DNA of 64,000 nucleotides from Acidobacteria bacterium UBA2161 (GTDB lineage: Bacteria > Acidobacteriota > Vicinamibacteria > Vicinamibacterales > UBA823), in assembly GCA_002328835.1 (NCBI GenBank), contig DCWN01000041.1, positions 112,297 to 176,296 of the forward strand, in the 5' to 3' direction. The notes below the pieces were generated by a model. It did not search any database, was not told the DNA's origin, and worked only from the letters and a program-made list of their open reading frames with translations. Made by a program: the position numbers and the translations under genes. Positions 17,992-24,868 of this stretch are shown here, piece by piece; within the stretch, counting starts at the first letter, position 1, and every line of letters starts with the position of its first letter.

Positions 17992-19689
17992 ATGTCCCAG
18001 CACGACCCACCCCTCGCGCTGCCGGCCCTGTCCTTGGCCGATGTCTATCCGGGATCCCGCAAGGTCTACGTCGGCGACGGCGATGTTCGCGTGCCGATGC
18101 GCGAGATCGCTCTGTCGGGTGAGGAACCGACCTTACGGGTCTACGACACGAGCGGGCCAGAGGGGCACGACGTGGGCGAGGGGTTGCCGCCGCTCCGGGC
18201 GCCCTGGATCGAACGCCGCGGGGACGTCGAGTCCGCCGGGGAACCGGCAGCACCGCCGGCCGGTCTCCACCGCGGCCGGGCGCGTCGACGGGGTACCGGC
18301 CGTGTCACGCAACTCCACTATGCCAGGCGGGGCGACGTGACGCCCGAAATGGAGTTCGTGGCCCTGAGGGAAGGGTTCGAGCCCGAGTTCGTGCGCGACG
18401 AGATCGCCAGCGGCCGGGCGATCCTGCCTGCCAACATCAACCATCCCGAGACCGAACCGATGGCAATCGGCCGTCGCTTTCTCGTGAAGATCAACGCCAA
18501 CATTGGCAACTCCGCAATCGGGTCGTCGATCGCGGACGAGGTCGCGAAGCTTCGGTGGGCGGCCCTGTGGGGCGCCGACACGGTGATGGATCTGTCGACC
18601 GGGGCCGACATCCACGCAACGCGCGAGTGGATCCTGCGGAACTCGGCGGTGCCGGTGGGGACCGTGCCGATCTACCAGGCGCTGGAGAAGGTCGGCGGGC
18701 GACCTGAGGATCTCACCTGGTCGGTGTACCGCGAGACCCTGATCGAGCAGGCGGAACAGGGTGTCGACTACATGACCGTGCACGCCGGCGTCCTGCTGCG
18801 TTTCATCCCGCTGACGGCCCAGCGCGTCACCGGCATCGTGTCGCGTGGCGGGTCGATCCTCGCCAAGTGGTGCCTGGCGCATCATGAGGAAAACTTCCTG
18901 TACACGCACTACCGCGAGATCTGCGAGATCCTTCAGGCGTATGACGTCGCGTTCTCGCTCGGAGACGGACTTCGCCCCGGCGCGATCGCCGACGCGAACG
19001 ACGCCGCGCAGTTCGGCGAGCTGGAGGTCCAGGGCGAGCTGACGCGCATCGCGTGGGAGTACGACGTGCAGGTGATGAACGAGGGGCCCGGTCACGTGCC
19101 GATGCATCTCATCAAGGAGAATGTCGATCGCCAGATGACCTGGTGCCACGAGGCCCCGTTCTATACGCTCGGCCCCCTCACGACCGACATCGCGCCGGGG
19201 TACGACCATCTGACGTCGGCGATCGGGGCGGCGATGATCGGATGGTACGGGACGGCGATGCTGTGCTATGTCACGCCCAAGGAGCATCTCGGGCTTCCGG
19301 ATCGAGAGGACGTCAAGGCGGGCGTCGTCGCCTACAAGATCGCAGCCCACGCGGCGGACCTGGCCAAGGGACATCCCCGTGCCAGCGCGTGGGACGACGC
19401 GATGTCGAAGGCCAGGTTCGAGTTTCGCTGGGAGGATCAGTTCAGGCTGTCTCTGGACCCGGCGACGGCGCGCGCGTACCATGACGCCACGTTGCCCGCC
19501 GAAGGGGCGAAAACGGCACATTTTTGCTCGATGTGCGGACCGAAGTTCTGTGCGATGGAACTGACGCAGCAACTGCGCGAGTACGCCGAGGCCAAGGGCG
19601 TCAGCGATGGGGAAGCCGTCAGGCTCGGCATGGCCGAGAAGTCTGAGGAATTCCGACGCAAGCCCGACCTCTATCCGACCGGTTCGTGA
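17992..19689 (+). CDS. thiC: Phosphomethylpyrimidine synthase ThiC
   Basis: Radical SAM enzyme converting aminoimidazole ribotide to the HMP-phosphate moiety of thiamine. The 565 residues include RVYDTSGP, the characteristic long insertion region, PANINHPETEPMAIGR, NANIGNS, MDLSTGADIH, NEGPGHVPMH and the C-terminal cluster motif CSMCGPKFC near residue 520, which binds the 4Fe-4S. Start at ATG 17992 follows AAGGAGG at 7 nt spacing. Expression is predicted to fall when TPP is abundant, through the aptamer upstream. No other thiamine gene is adjacent, so this is a monocistronic THI-box unit. Confidence 0.97.
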   Translation: MSQHDPPLALPALSLADVYPGSRKVYVGDGDVRVPMREIALSGEEPTLRVYDTSGPEGHDVGEGLPPLRAPWIERRGDVESAGEPAAPPAGLHRGRARRRGTGRVTQLHYARRGDVTPEMEFVALREGFEPEFVRDEIASGRAILPANINHPETEPMAIGRRFLVKINANIGNSAIGSSIADEVAKLRWAALWGADTVMDLSTGADIHATREWILRNSAVPVGTVPIYQALEKVGGRPEDLTWSVYRETLIEQAEQGVDYMTVHAGVLLRFIPLTAQRVTGIVSRGGSILAKWCLAHHEENFLYTHYREICEILQAYDVAFSLGDGLRPGAIADANDAAQFGELEVQGELTRIAWEYDVQVMNEGPGHVPMHLIKENVDRQMTWCHEAPFYTLGPLTTDIAPGYDHLTSAIGAAMIGWYGTAMLCYVTPKEHLGLPDREDVKAGVVAYKIAAHAADLAKGHPRASAWDDAMSKARFEFRWEDQFRLSLDPATARAYHDATLPAEGAKTAHFCSMCGPKFCAMELTQQLREYAEAKGVSDGEAVRLGMAEKSEEFRRKPDLYPTGS

Positions 19690-19697
19690 GCGAGCGG

Positions 19698-20258
19698 TTA
19701 CCGCGGGTTCAGCAGCGGGACGATCTGGATGATGGTGGCGTAGTGGCTCGGCTGTCCGCCCGGCGCGGGGTTGGCGTAGCCCGCGGCACCGCTCCAGATG
19801 TAGTCCTTGATCGTCACGCTCGGTGGGAAGGCCATCGTCTCCTCCCGAAACCGGCCGAGTTCGAACATATGCACTGGCGGTGAGTCGAATACGCGGTCTC
19901 CACGCTCCCGCAGCACGGCGCCATAGTAGTTGACCATGTCGTCGAAACTGGCGTTCGTGCCGAACAGGTAGTACCGCTGGCCACGGCCCGCGTCGTACGC
20001 GGCCAGGTACCTGGCGTTCGGATAGATCGACACGCCGAGCGTCGCCTCGTCGGGCGTGTTCGGCGCCGTGGCGCCGGATTGGAGCGGCTCGGTCTCCCCT
20101 GCGGGTGCCGGGGGCGGGGGCGTGTCGCGAGGCGACCCGCCGGGCCGGGGGAACGGCCTCGGGACCGGCTGGGCGGCGACCGGCGACGCGGCGAGCACGT
20201 AGAGCAGGCCGCAGAGCGCGGGGCCGATCCAGGGCCAAGGCGCGCGTGATCGATTCAC
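19698..20258 (-). CDS. Exported protein of unknown function
   Basis: Not recognised. From the GTG at 20258 the product has 186 residues: a signal peptide (about 1-29, ending SPVAAQ) and a Pro-rich linker (PVPRPFPRPGGSPRDTPPPPAPAG). A compact domain of about 115 residues follows, with ATLGVSIYPNARYLAAYDAGRGQRYYLFGTNASF, NYYGAVLRERGDRVF and HYATIIQIVPL. The pattern YLFGTNASFDDMVNYYGAVL suggests a small alpha/beta sensor-like fold, but that is speculation. A TTG at 20294 would add 12 residues. A GATAAT on the minus strand (20270-20265) puts the predicted mRNA start at or next to the GTG, so the message may be leaderless. It converges with thiC, 8 nt apart. Confidence 0.7.
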   Translation of the reverse strand: MNRSRAPWPWIGPALCGLLYVLAASPVAAQPVPRPFPRPGGSPRDTPPPPAPAGETEPLQSGATAPNTPDEATLGVSIYPNARYLAAYDAGRGQRYYLFGTNASFDDMVNYYGAVLRERGDRVFDSPPVHMFELGRFREETMAFPPSVTIKDYIWSGAAGYANPAPGGQPSHYATIIQIVPLLNPR

Positions 20259-20263
20259 CTCGC

Positions 20264-20270
20264 TATTATC
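20264..20270. promoter_or_regulatory. Symmetric -10 shared by two divergent genes
   Basis: TATTATC reads as TATTAT on plus and GATAAT on minus. It lies 12 nt before the ATG of the M20 peptidase and 6 nt before the GTG of the exported protein, so one A+T patch can serve both genes with leaders of a few bases. Confidence 0.4.
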
Positions 20271-20281
20271 GAGCCGCCGGC

Positions 20282-21463
20282 ATGGGCCGCGCAAGGGGAG
20301 AGGGAGACAGCCACGCCGTGCCAGACCAACGGATCCGTGACTACGAAGCGTTCTGCGAGCGCCACGGTGACTGGGCGATCGCGACGGTCGAGACCCTGGC
20401 CCGCCTCGAGTCGCCGACCACCGACAAAGCGGCGGTCGATCGCTGTGGCGACCAGCTCGCGAGTCAGCTGCAGGACCTCGGGGCGCGCGTCACGCGTCTG
20501 CCCCAGGACCGGGCGGGCGACCACCTGCTCGCCGAGATGGGCGACGGCGAGTGCCAGGTGTTGTTGCTGGGGCATTTCGACACGGTCTGGCCGGTCGGCC
20601 AGCTGGCTCGGATGCCGCTTGCGCGGAAGGGCTCCCAGCTGTTCGGCCCGGGCGTCTTCGACATGAAGGGGGGCATCGCCATCGGCCTGCTGGCGGCGCG
20701 CGCCGTGCGGGAGGTAGGCGCGCCGAACGGCCGCGTCGCCATGCTCTGGACCTCCGACGAGGAGACCGGCAGCGCGACCTCCGAAGAGGCGATCCTGGCG
20801 CATGCCGCGGGCAGCGCCGCGGTGTTCGTCCTCGAACCCTCGGGTCCAGGCGGCGCGGCGAAGACGAGTCGGAAGGGGTGTGGTCAGTTCGTGCTGAACG
20901 TCACGGGCGTATCCGCCCACGCTGGTATCGAGCCCGAGCGTGGCGCCAGCGCGGTGCTCGAGCTGGCGCGGCAGGTCGTGTCGCTCCAGGGCTTTCAGGA
21001 TTCCGAGGCCGGCGTGACGATCAACGTCGGCCAGATTCACGGCGGCACCCGCACGAACGTCGTGGCCGAGGAGGCCCGCGCGATGGTCGACGTCCGAATT
21101 CGCACGGCCGCCGATGCCAGCCGGATCGAGCGTGGTCTGTCTGCGATTGTGGCCCAGGACCCCCGGACGACGGTCACGGTCACGGGCGGTTTCCGGCCGC
21201 CGTTGGAGCGGACAGCCGAAGTGCTGCGTCTGTACGGGATAGCGAAGGAAGTGGCCGCCGACCTGGGCCGTGAGTTGTCGGAGTTCGCGACCGGCGGGGG
21301 CTCGGACGGCAACCTCACCGCGTCGCGCGGCATCCCGACGCTGGACGGCCTCGGAGCTGTCGGCGAGGGGGCGCACGCGCTGCACGAGCAGATCGACCTG
21401 TCGGCGATACCGTGGCGGGCCGCCATGCTGGCCGGCCTGATAGCCCGGGTGCTCGACGCCTAG
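20282..21463 (+). CDS. M20-family metallopeptidase (carboxypeptidase G2-like)
   Basis: Zinc exopeptidase or amidohydrolase of the ArgE/DapE/CPG2 superfamily. The metal-binding and catalytic motifs are present in order: GHFDTVWP, FGPGVFDMKGG, WTSDEETGS, the dimerisation-domain segment GVSAHAGIEPERGASAV, and a terminal GEGAHALHE. The closest relatives by motif are glutamate carboxypeptidase-like proteins; the substrate cannot be read from sequence. At 393 residues from ATG 20282 it is of normal size. A GTG at 20318 preceded by a purine-rich GGGGAGAGGGAGA is a strong alternative start that would remove 12 residues. No signal peptide, so cytoplasmic. Confidence 0.87.
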   Translation: MGRARGEGDSHAVPDQRIRDYEAFCERHGDWAIATVETLARLESPTTDKAAVDRCGDQLASQLQDLGARVTRLPQDRAGDHLLAEMGDGECQVLLLGHFDTVWPVGQLARMPLARKGSQLFGPGVFDMKGGIAIGLLAARAVREVGAPNGRVAMLWTSDEETGSATSEEAILAHAAGSAAVFVLEPSGPGGAAKTSRKGCGQFVLNVTGVSAHAGIEPERGASAVLELARQVVSLQGFQDSEAGVTINVGQIHGGTRTNVVAEEARAMVDVRIRTAADASRIERGLSAIVAQDPRTTVTVTGGFRPPLERTAEVLRLYGIAKEVAADLGRELSEFATGGGSDGNLTASRGIPTLDGLGAVGEGAHALHEQIDLSAIPWRAAMLAGLIARVLDA

Positions 21464-21495
21464 ACGGAAGACGGGTCGGGTGCCGGTGGGGCCGC

Positions 21496-22482
21496 TTACG
21501 AGTGGCGAACGTGGCGCCAGTAGTCGAGCAGGTCGGACAGGGTCTTCTCGAAGGGCACGCGCGGAGCCCATCCAATCTCCGAGTCGATCCGCGACGGGTC
21601 GCCCAGCACGAGCGGCGTGTCGCTCGGGCGGATGCGGGAGGGATCGACCTGCACCGTGACCTTTACCCGCGCCAGCGCGATGAGACCGTCGAGGACGTCC
21701 CCGATCGCGCGCGCGCGGCCGGAGCAGACGTTGTAGACCCGGCCCGACACGCCCCGATCCGCGAGCGCTCGGTAGGCGCGCACCGTATCGCGGACGTCGG
21801 TGAAGTCTCGTTTCGCATCGAGGTTGCCGACCTGGATCGTGGGCTCGGCCCGCCCCGCTTCGATGCTCGCGATCCGGGATGCGAAGCTGGCGGCGGCAAA
21901 GGACGGCGACTGGCGAGGCCCGATATGGTTGAACGCGCGAGGGAGGACGACGGCGCATCCGTCCTCCGCGGCACACCGCGCGCCGAGCTGCTCCTGCGCG
22001 AGCTTGCTCACGGCATACGGGCTCGCGGGGCCCAGCGGCGCCTCCTCTGACAGTGCGGACGCCGACGGCCCGTAGACCAGGGCGGACCCCGGGATCAGCA
22101 CCGTCGGCGCGATGCCCGCGCGGCGAACCGCGTCACACAGCGTGTGGGTGCCGCGGACGTTCGTCACCAGCGTGTCGTAGGCATGGTCCCAGGAGGACCC
22201 GACATCGGCCGCACCGGCGATGTGGAAGATGACCGCCGGCCGGCTCTCCGAGAGCGCCCGTTCGACCGACTCGGCCTCCAGCACGTCCACCGCGCGCCAG
22301 CGCACGCGGGCGGGCGGATCGCGGGGAGGCCCGGTGTCGCTGCCGGGCCGGTGCCACGCCTCCACCGTGCGGCCCTCGTCGAGCAGCAGATCGATCAGGT
22401 GGCTGCCGACGAAGCCGGCCGCGCCCGTGACCACCACAGGCGAGGGCTCGGGCTTAACCTCAGAACTCACTTGTGTTGCCAC
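21496..22482 (-). CDS. NAD(P)-dependent sugar epimerase/dehydratase, RMD-like
   Basis: Extended short-chain dehydrogenase acting on nucleotide sugars, most like GDP-mannose 4,6-dehydratase or GDP-4-keto-6-deoxy-mannose reductase. The Rossmann motif is TGAAGFVGS, the active-site YxxxK is YAVSK preceded by a serine region (IPGSALVYG), and the substrate loop is AFNHIGPRQSP followed by RDFTDVRDTVRAY. The rmlA-rmlB neighbours favour a role in deoxyhexose synthesis for LPS or exopolysaccharide. The annotated start, GTG at 22482, and codons up to about 22455 lie inside an inverted-repeat element. A native start at GTG 22437 or 22434, giving MVVTGAAGFVGS, would fit the family better. Confidence 0.85.
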   Translation of the reverse strand: MATQVSSEVKPEPSPVVVTGAAGFVGSHLIDLLLDEGRTVEAWHRPGSDTGPPRDPPARVRWRAVDVLEAESVERALSESRPAVIFHIAGAADVGSSWDHAYDTLVTNVRGTHTLCDAVRRAGIAPTVLIPGSALVYGPSASALSEEAPLGPASPYAVSKLAQEQLGARCAAEDGCAVVLPRAFNHIGPRQSPSFAAASFASRIASIEAGRAEPTIQVGNLDAKRDFTDVRDTVRAYRALADRGVSGRVYNVCSGRARAIGDVLDGLIALARVKVTVQVDPSRIRPSDTPLVLGDPSRIDSEIGWAPRVPFEKTLSDLLDYWRHVRHS

Positions 22483-22615
22483 GTCTGGCGTGTTCTGCCC
22501 GGCGAGGGCGGCGTTGCTCCTCAGTCATGTAGCCCACCACACTCCTTCGTCGCGCCTTGCCCTCACCGTCCAGCCCGGTGCCAGCCGGTGTCAACACAAG
22601 TGAGTTCTGAGGTTA
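22455..22615. mobile_element. 161-bp TIR-bounded MITE-like element between rmlB and the epimerase gene
   Basis: A perfect 24-bp inverted repeat (22455-22478, TAACCTCAGAACTCACTTGT and four further bases; complement at 22592-22615) encloses 113 bp. Both ends carry TA outermost, which fits a TA target duplication as in IS630/Tc1-mariner elements. Inside, GGTGAGGGC and GCCCTCGCC (minus-strand reading) add a 9-bp stem, so the element can fold as a long imperfect hairpin. On the minus strand a 22-codon frame (ATG at 22528, TGA ending at 22460) encodes a basic peptide starting MTEEQRRPRRAEH. The rmlB stop TAA is the terminal three bases of the element. No transposase is encoded. Confidence 0.65.
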
Positions 22616-23626
22616 GGTGCGATGACCGTACTGCTCCTGGTAGTAGGTTCGGAACGCCGGATCGCCTTCCTTGATCGGCCGCCACCACGATTCGTGCTGT
22701 TGATACCAGGCGACGGTGTCGGCCAGGCCCTGTGTGAACTCGACGGTCGGCTGCCATCCCAGCGCGCGAAGTTTCGTTGTGTCGAGGCAGTAGCGGCGGT
22801 CGTGGCCGGGCCGGTCCTGGACCCGCTGAATCAGCGAATCCGGCTTGCCGAGGCGCGCCAGGATCTGCCGGGTCAGCTCCACGTTCGGAATCTCGTGGCC
22901 GCCGCCGACGTTGTAGACCTCTCCGGATTCGCCGCGATCGATCAGGAGATCGAGCGCCCGGCAATGGTCGTCCACGTGCAGCCAGTCACGAACGTTCAAG
23001 CCGTCGCCGTACAGCGGGAGGGCGCGATCGTCGATTGCGTTCGTGATGAACAGCGGGACGACCTTTTCCGGGAACTGGTTCGGTCCGTAGTTGTTCGAGG
23101 CCCGCGTGATGACGACCGGAACGCCATGCGTGGCCCAGTAGCTGTAGGCCAGGCGGTCCGCCCCGGCCTTGCTGGCCGAGTAGGGGTTGCGTGGGCGCAG
23201 CTCGTCGCCCTCACGACTCGCGCCCGTCGTGACGCTGCCGTAGACCTCGTCGGTCGAGATCTGGATGAAGCGGCGCAGCTTCGGGGCGTTCCGCGCGGCC
23301 TCGAGCAGGACGAACGACCCGTAAACGTCTGTCGTGATGAAGTCGCCCGCGGCCAGGATCGACCGGTCGACGTGGGTTTCCGCGGCGAAGTGCACGACGA
23401 TCTCGGCCTGTTCGACCAGCGGCGCCGCGACGGCCGGGTCCGCGACATCACCACGCACGAACGTGTGCCTGGGGTCGCCCTTGACGGCCTCGAGGTTTTC
23501 GAGCCGCCCCGCGTACGTCAGCTTGTCGAGGGTCGTGATCCGCCAGTCGGGGTGCGCCGCAAGCGCGAACCGGACGAAGTTGCTGCCGATGAATCCGGCG
23601 CCACCCGTGACGAGCACCTCAGCCAT
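22613..23626 (-). CDS. rmlB: dTDP-glucose 4,6-dehydratase
   Basis: Second step of dTDP-L-rhamnose synthesis: NAD-dependent conversion of dTDP-glucose to the 4-keto-6-deoxy sugar. The 337 residues are canonical: VTGGAGFIGSNFVRF, LDKLTYAGRLENL, FAAETHVDRSI, STDEVYGS, the active-site YSASK, SNNYGPNQFPEK and VYNVGGGHEIPN. The last three bases (TAA) coincide with the end of the inverted-repeat element, so the original 3' end may have been altered. The preserved WYQQHESWWRPIKEGDPAF tail argues that little was lost. It lies between the epimerase and rmlA genes on the same strand. Confidence 0.95.
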   Translation of the reverse strand: MAEVLVTGGAGFIGSNFVRFALAAHPDWRITTLDKLTYAGRLENLEAVKGDPRHTFVRGDVADPAVAAPLVEQAEIVVHFAAETHVDRSILAAGDFITTDVYGSFVLLEAARNAPKLRRFIQISTDEVYGSVTTGASREGDELRPRNPYSASKAGADRLAYSYWATHGVPVVITRASNNYGPNQFPEKVVPLFITNAIDDRALPLYGDGLNVRDWLHVDDHCRALDLLIDRGESGEVYNVGGGHEIPNVELTRQILARLGKPDSLIQRVQDRPGHDRRYCLDTTKLRALGWQPTVEFTQGLADTVAWYQQHESWWRPIKEGDPAFRTYYQEQYGHRT

Positions 23627-23640
23627 TGATGTTGTCCGCG

Positions 23641-23802
23641 AGAAGCGGTTTCACGACCTTCGGCGCGGCACCGAGGTCGTCGAGGCGCCCGGCCGGCAAG
23701 GCGCGAGGAGCGAGCATACCGGGAGTATCCGAGCGACGAGCGACGCCGCAGGCCGGGATGCATCGACGGCCGAATGCCGCCGGAGGTTGTGAAACCGCTT
23801 CT
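23641..23802. repeat. 162-bp inverted-repeat-bounded intergenic element between rmlA and rmlB
   Basis: AGAAGCGGTTTCACGACCTT plus five bases (23641-23665) is repeated inverted at 23778-23802 with 23 of 25 positions matching. The interior contains similar purine-rich runs (GCGAGGAGCGAGC, GAGCGACGAGCGACG) around an ATAC-GTAT mini-hairpin. It fills the spacer exactly: the rmlA stop codon occupies 23801-23803 and the rmlB ATG is at 23626. Its size is nearly identical to the element at 22455-22615 but the terminal sequences differ. No transposase. It may be a REP/MITE-type dispersed repeat. Confidence 0.55.
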
Positions 23803-24868
23803 ACCATCGTATCCCGACCTCGGAATTGTCCCCCAACATGAACCGATGCGCCGACGGGGTCACCGGGCGCCGGAAGATCTTGACGTTCCGCCCGATCAAG
23901 CTGTCGGCGACCCGGCTCTTCAGCTCGATGATCTCGCTGCCCTCGAGAACGATGCTGTGTTCGACCTCCGATCCACGGATCGTGACGTCGTTCATGATCG
24001 ACGTGAACGGGCCGATGTAGGCATCCTTCACCTCCGCCCGGGCGCCGATAATTGCGGGGCCACGCACGGTCGAGTCGCTGATCGACGCGCCGGCCTCGAT
24101 GATGACGTCGCCCTCGATTCGCGAGGCGCCGTCCACGGATCCCTCGATGCGACGCGCCATCGTCTGCAGGATCAGGCGGTTGGCTTCGAGCATGTCCTCC
24201 AGCTTGCCGGTGTCCTTCCACCATCCGTCGACGACATGCGGCGTGACCGTCAGGCCGAAGTCGATGAGTTTCTGGATCGCGTCGGTGATCTCCAGTTCGT
24301 TTCGGAAACTCGGGGAAATCTCTCGCACGGCGCGGAAGACCTCCTTGGTGAACATGTAGACGCCCACCAGGGCCAGGTCGCTCTTCGGCTCGGCTGGCTT
24401 TTCGACGAGCCGCGTCACACGGCCGTCGGTCAACTCGGCGACGCCGAACATCTGCGGATCCGGCACGTGGGCCAGGAGGATCTGGGCGGCGGGCCGTTCG
24501 GATGTGAACTGGTCGACGAAGCGCACGATGCCCTTTGCCAGCAGGTTGTCGCCCAGGTACATGACGAACGGATCGTCGCCGATGAACGGCTCGCTCACCA
24601 GCACGGCGTGCGCGAGGCCCTTCGGCGCGTCCTGCTCGATATAGGTCACCTCGACGCCCCAGGTCGATCCGTCGCCGACCGCGGCACGAATCTCGGCCTG
24701 TGTGTCGCCGACCACAATGCCGATCTGGCGGATGCCGGCCGCGGCCAGCGCTTCAATGCCGTAGAAGAGGACCGGCTTGTTGGCGACGGGCACGAGCTGC
24801 TTGGCGCTGGTGTAGGTCAGCGGCCGCAGGCGGGTGCCCTTGCCGCCGCTCAGGATCAACCCTTTCAT
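23801..24868 (-). CDS. rmlA: Glucose-1-phosphate thymidylyltransferase, long form
   Basis: Activates glucose 1-phosphate to dTDP-glucose, the first step of dTDP-deoxysugar synthesis. The nucleotidyltransferase domain (about 1-235) opens with MKGLILSGGKGTRLRPLTYT and has KQLVPVANKPV and MYLGDNLL. The remaining 120 residues form a left-handed beta-helix-like extension (DVIIEAGASISDSTVRGPAIIGARAEVKDAYIGP), as in the long StrD-type enzymes, not the short RmlA. The ATG at 24868 overlaps the lptD stop as ATGA, so the two are translationally coupled. The overlap links sugar activation to LPS export. Confidence 0.93.
   Translation of the reverse strand: MKGLILSGGKGTRLRPLTYTSAKQLVPVANKPVLFYGIEALAAAGIRQIGIVVGDTQAEIRAAVGDGSTWGVEVTYIEQDAPKGLAHAVLVSEPFIGDDPFVMYLGDNLLAKGIVRFVDQFTSERPAAQILLAHVPDPQMFGVAELTDGRVTRLVEKPAEPKSDLALVGVYMFTKEVFRAVREISPSFRNELEITDAIQKLIDFGLTVTPHVVDGWWKDTGKLEDMLEANRLILQTMARRIEGSVDGASRIEGDVIIEAGASISDSTVRGPAIIGARAEVKDAYIGPFTSIMNDVTIRGSEVEHSIVLEGSEIIELKSRVADSLIGRNVKIFRRPVTPSAHRFMLGDNSEVGIRW

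Noticed and set aside
18133..20238. 701-codon minus-strand frame opposite thiC
   Set aside because: thiC is unmistakable on the other strand and this translation has no recognisable domain.
22460..22528. 22-codon basic peptide inside the inverted-repeat element as a real gene
   Set aside because: It runs into the terminal repeat and has no convincing ribosome site at proper spacing; kept only as a note on the element.
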